Shown here piece after piece: positions 5,295 through 6,343 of a stretch of DNA of 6,343 nt. The stretch is from Hyphomicrobiales bacterium. GTDB lineage: Bacteria > Pseudomonadota > Alphaproteobacteria > Rhizobiales > JAJFHR01. A program made the position numbers and the translations under genes. The notes under the pieces were generated by a model. It worked only from the letters and a program-made list of their open reading frames with translations, did no database searches and was not told the origin of the DNA. Numbering within the stretch: the first letter of the stretch is position 1; the number at the start of each line of letters is the position of its first letter. The stretch is from NCBI GenBank assembly GCA_021775515.1, contig JAJFHR010000202.1, positions 1-6,343 on the forward strand, read 5' to 3'.

Positions 5295-6068
5295 TTATTT
5301 GAATACCATCCAACCGCGCCGCGGCGTACCAGTGCCAAGCGTCGTTTCCGTCAGGTGGCAACCGGCTGCGCGCAAGGCTTCACGGTGTTCGATCGGTGCC
5401 GCTGTCGCGATAGCCTGTTCGAAAGGGTGCAGTTTTTTGAAACTGTCGAGTGAAAGAACCCGATGCACAAACGCTGCAGTCTTGGGCCAGCGGTCGGCAT
5501 CAACCTCAAAGCCGATGAACTGCTGGTTGCGGAAGAATGAAGCGATCGAAATATCGGCGATTGAAAGCTCGCCGAAAATAAATCCGTCAGCCGGCAATTC
5601 ACCTTCCAGGTAAGTTAGGACATGTGGTATTTCGTTGTCTTTTGCGTGTTCCAGCATGGTGTTATCAGGGGCTTCGTTCCATAAAACCGGGTTGAGAACC
5701 TGGTTGTTAAAAAAATGCACCATCAACACTTCCTGCATTCGGGTGTCGGCATATTCTTCCAGCCAGCGGGCCCGGGCTCGTTGGGCGGGAGTGGCAGGAT
5801 AGATGGAAGGCGAGGGATAGCGATCGTCGAGGTATTCGCAAACGATGGTAGAATCCGATACTGTAACATCACCATCGATCAGTACCGGGATACGGCGAAC
5901 CGGGCTTATGGTGGTAAATTCATCACTGCCCATGAAGGCGATGATCGGGTCTATCTCATAGCTGATGCCCTTGATATCGAGGACCACAAGCACCTTACGG
6001 ACATAGGGGGATAAATAACTCCCAATAATTTTTACATGTTTTTTAGGCTTTTTTTGATCCTGCGGCAT
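5295..6068 (-). CDS. Glutathione S-transferase family protein
   Basis: A 257-residue cytosolic GST. After a Lys-rich leader of about 11 residues, the thioredoxin-like domain shows SYLSPYVRKV with candidate catalytic Ser20. RRIPVLIDG follows with cis-Pro61, then the Asp72-Ser73 glutathione-binding pair in SDSTIVCEYLDDRYP. The helical domain carries the N-capping box SIAD at 169-172. It is somewhat longer than the usual 200-230 residues because of the leader and a C-terminal tail ending GTPRRGWMVFK. I chose ATG 6068 because AAGGA lies 10 nt upstream; an in-frame GTG at 6095 would add nine residues. It is followed 6 nt later by the broken CoA-transferase and is divergent from the LysR gene at 6171, its likely regulator. 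It is only distantly similar to the GST at 1-462. Confidence 0.93.
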   Translation of the reverse strand: MPQDQKKPKKHVKIIGSYLSPYVRKVLVVLDIKGISYEIDPIIAFMGSDEFTTISPVRRIPVLIDGDVTVSDSTIVCEYLDDRYPSPSIYPATPAQRARARWLEEYADTRMQEVLMVHFFNNQVLNPVLWNEAPDNTMLEHAKDNEIPHVLTYLEGELPADGFIFGELSIADISIASFFRNQQFIGFEVDADRWPKTAAFVHRVLSLDSFKKLHPFEQAIATAAPIEHREALRAAGCHLTETTLGTGTPRRGWMVFK

Positions 6069-6103
6069 CGATATTTTTTCCTTTGAGCTTGACACAGAAA
6101 TTC

Positions 6104-6136
6104 ATATAACCTGTTCATTTTTGATATGTAACTGTT
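6104..6136. promoter_or_regulatory. Direct repeat in the second GST/LysR intergenic region
   Basis: ATATAACCTGTT (6104-6115) and ATATGTAACTGTT (6124-6136) are near-identical copies whose TGTT ends are 21 bp apart, about two helical turns. A TATATG hexamer on the minus strand (6108-6103), a possible -10 for the GST gene, overlaps the first copy. Placement in the only space between the divergent genes makes this a candidate LysR binding site. Confidence 0.4.
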
Positions 6137-6144
6137 GAAATTTG
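6135..6144 (+). promoter_or_regulatory. TTGAAATTTG box, second copy
   Basis: Identical to the box at 529-538 and at almost the same distance before the LysR start (36 nt against 35 nt). The surrounding sequence is otherwise poorly conserved between the two intergenic regions. Confidence 0.45.
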
Positions 6145-6170
6145 CGCTATCTATGTCCATATTTGGCCAT

Positions 6171-6343
6171 ATGTCGAACTGGGATGATCGGCGCTTTTTT
6201 CTCGCGGTGGCCCGGGAAGCGTCTTTAAGAAAGGCCGCCAATGTACTTGGTGTCAGTCGTTCTACGGTGTCCCGCAGGATTACCGCTCTTGAAGATGAGC
6301 TCGGTGTGCGGCTTTTTGAAAGACTGCCGGGTGGATATTTTAC
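6171..6343 (+). CDS. LysR-type regulator, N-terminal part only
   Basis: Fifty-seven complete codons are visible before the right edge. MSNWDDRRFFLAVAR leads into the helix-turn-helix SLRKAANVLGVSRSTVSRRI (residues 18-37) and EDELGVRLFERLPGGYF. It matches the regulator at 564-1451 at 44 of 57 positions without gaps, so the two are paralogues. ATG 6171 aligns with the paralogue's start; an in-frame ATG at 6153 would add six residues, and neither has a strong ribosome site. It probably regulates the divergent GST gene (inference). The effector domain is outside the window. Confidence 0.92.
   Translation, partial: MSNWDDRRFFLAVAREASLRKAANVLGVSRSTVSRRITALEDELGVRLFERLPGGYF

Noticed and set aside
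5155..5613. Plus-strand reading frame of 152 codons over the GST C-terminus
   Set aside because: It is antisense to the GST and the CoA-transferase remnant, both with strong motifs; its own translation is low in recognisable structure.
1..6343. Defence system, CRISPR array, insertion sequence or prophage genes
   Set aside because: No regular repeat-spacer pattern, transposase, integrase, nuclease or phage-like protein is visible on either strand. All confident genes are metabolic, regulatory or membrane proteins.

Overview
The window looks like an accessory metabolic or detoxification region from a proteobacterium. Base composition is near 50% G+C by eye, genes are tightly packed, and the families present are LysR regulators, glutathione S-transferases (GSTs), an SDR, a CGNR zinc-finger regulator and a CaiB/BaiF fragment. 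An alphaproteobacterium is my guess from the style of the proteins, with low confidence. I saw no rRNA, tRNA, CRISPR array or insertion sequence.

Layout from left to right: a GST gene on the minus strand runs off the left edge (1-462). It is divergent from a complete LysR-type regulator (564-1451, +). Next come three minus-strand genes that probably form one operon, read from right to left: an alpha/beta hydrolase with an Asp nucleophile (3630-2767), a classical SDR (2705-1839) and a small 4-oxalocrotonate-tautomerase-like protein (1749-1531). A 163-bp divergent promoter region separates this operon from a CGNR zinc-finger regulator (3794-4462, +). Converging on that gene is an unrecognised membrane protein with about four helices (4921-4508, -). 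A short decayed interval follows, then a frameshifted and truncated CaiB/BaiF CoA-transferase remnant (5288-5077, -) lying 6 nt behind a second GST (6068-5295, -). That GST is divergent from a second LysR regulator (6171 onward, +), which runs off the right edge.

The window is therefore bracketed by two copies of the same layout, a GST divergent from a LysR gene. The two LysR proteins are clear paralogues (44 of the 57 aligned N-terminal residues are identical), and both genes carry the same 10-base box, TTGAAATTTG, 35-36 nt before the start. Between them sits a separate module, a CGNR regulator facing a hydrolase-SDR-tautomerase operon. Its promoter region contains two tandem 31-bp operator-like elements, and each spans one of the two predicted divergent promoters. 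The likely theme is inducible handling of small electrophilic or carbonyl compounds: ester, epoxide or halide hydrolysis, carbonyl/alcohol oxidoreduction, keto-enol tautomerisation and glutathione conjugation. No substrate can be named from the sequence.
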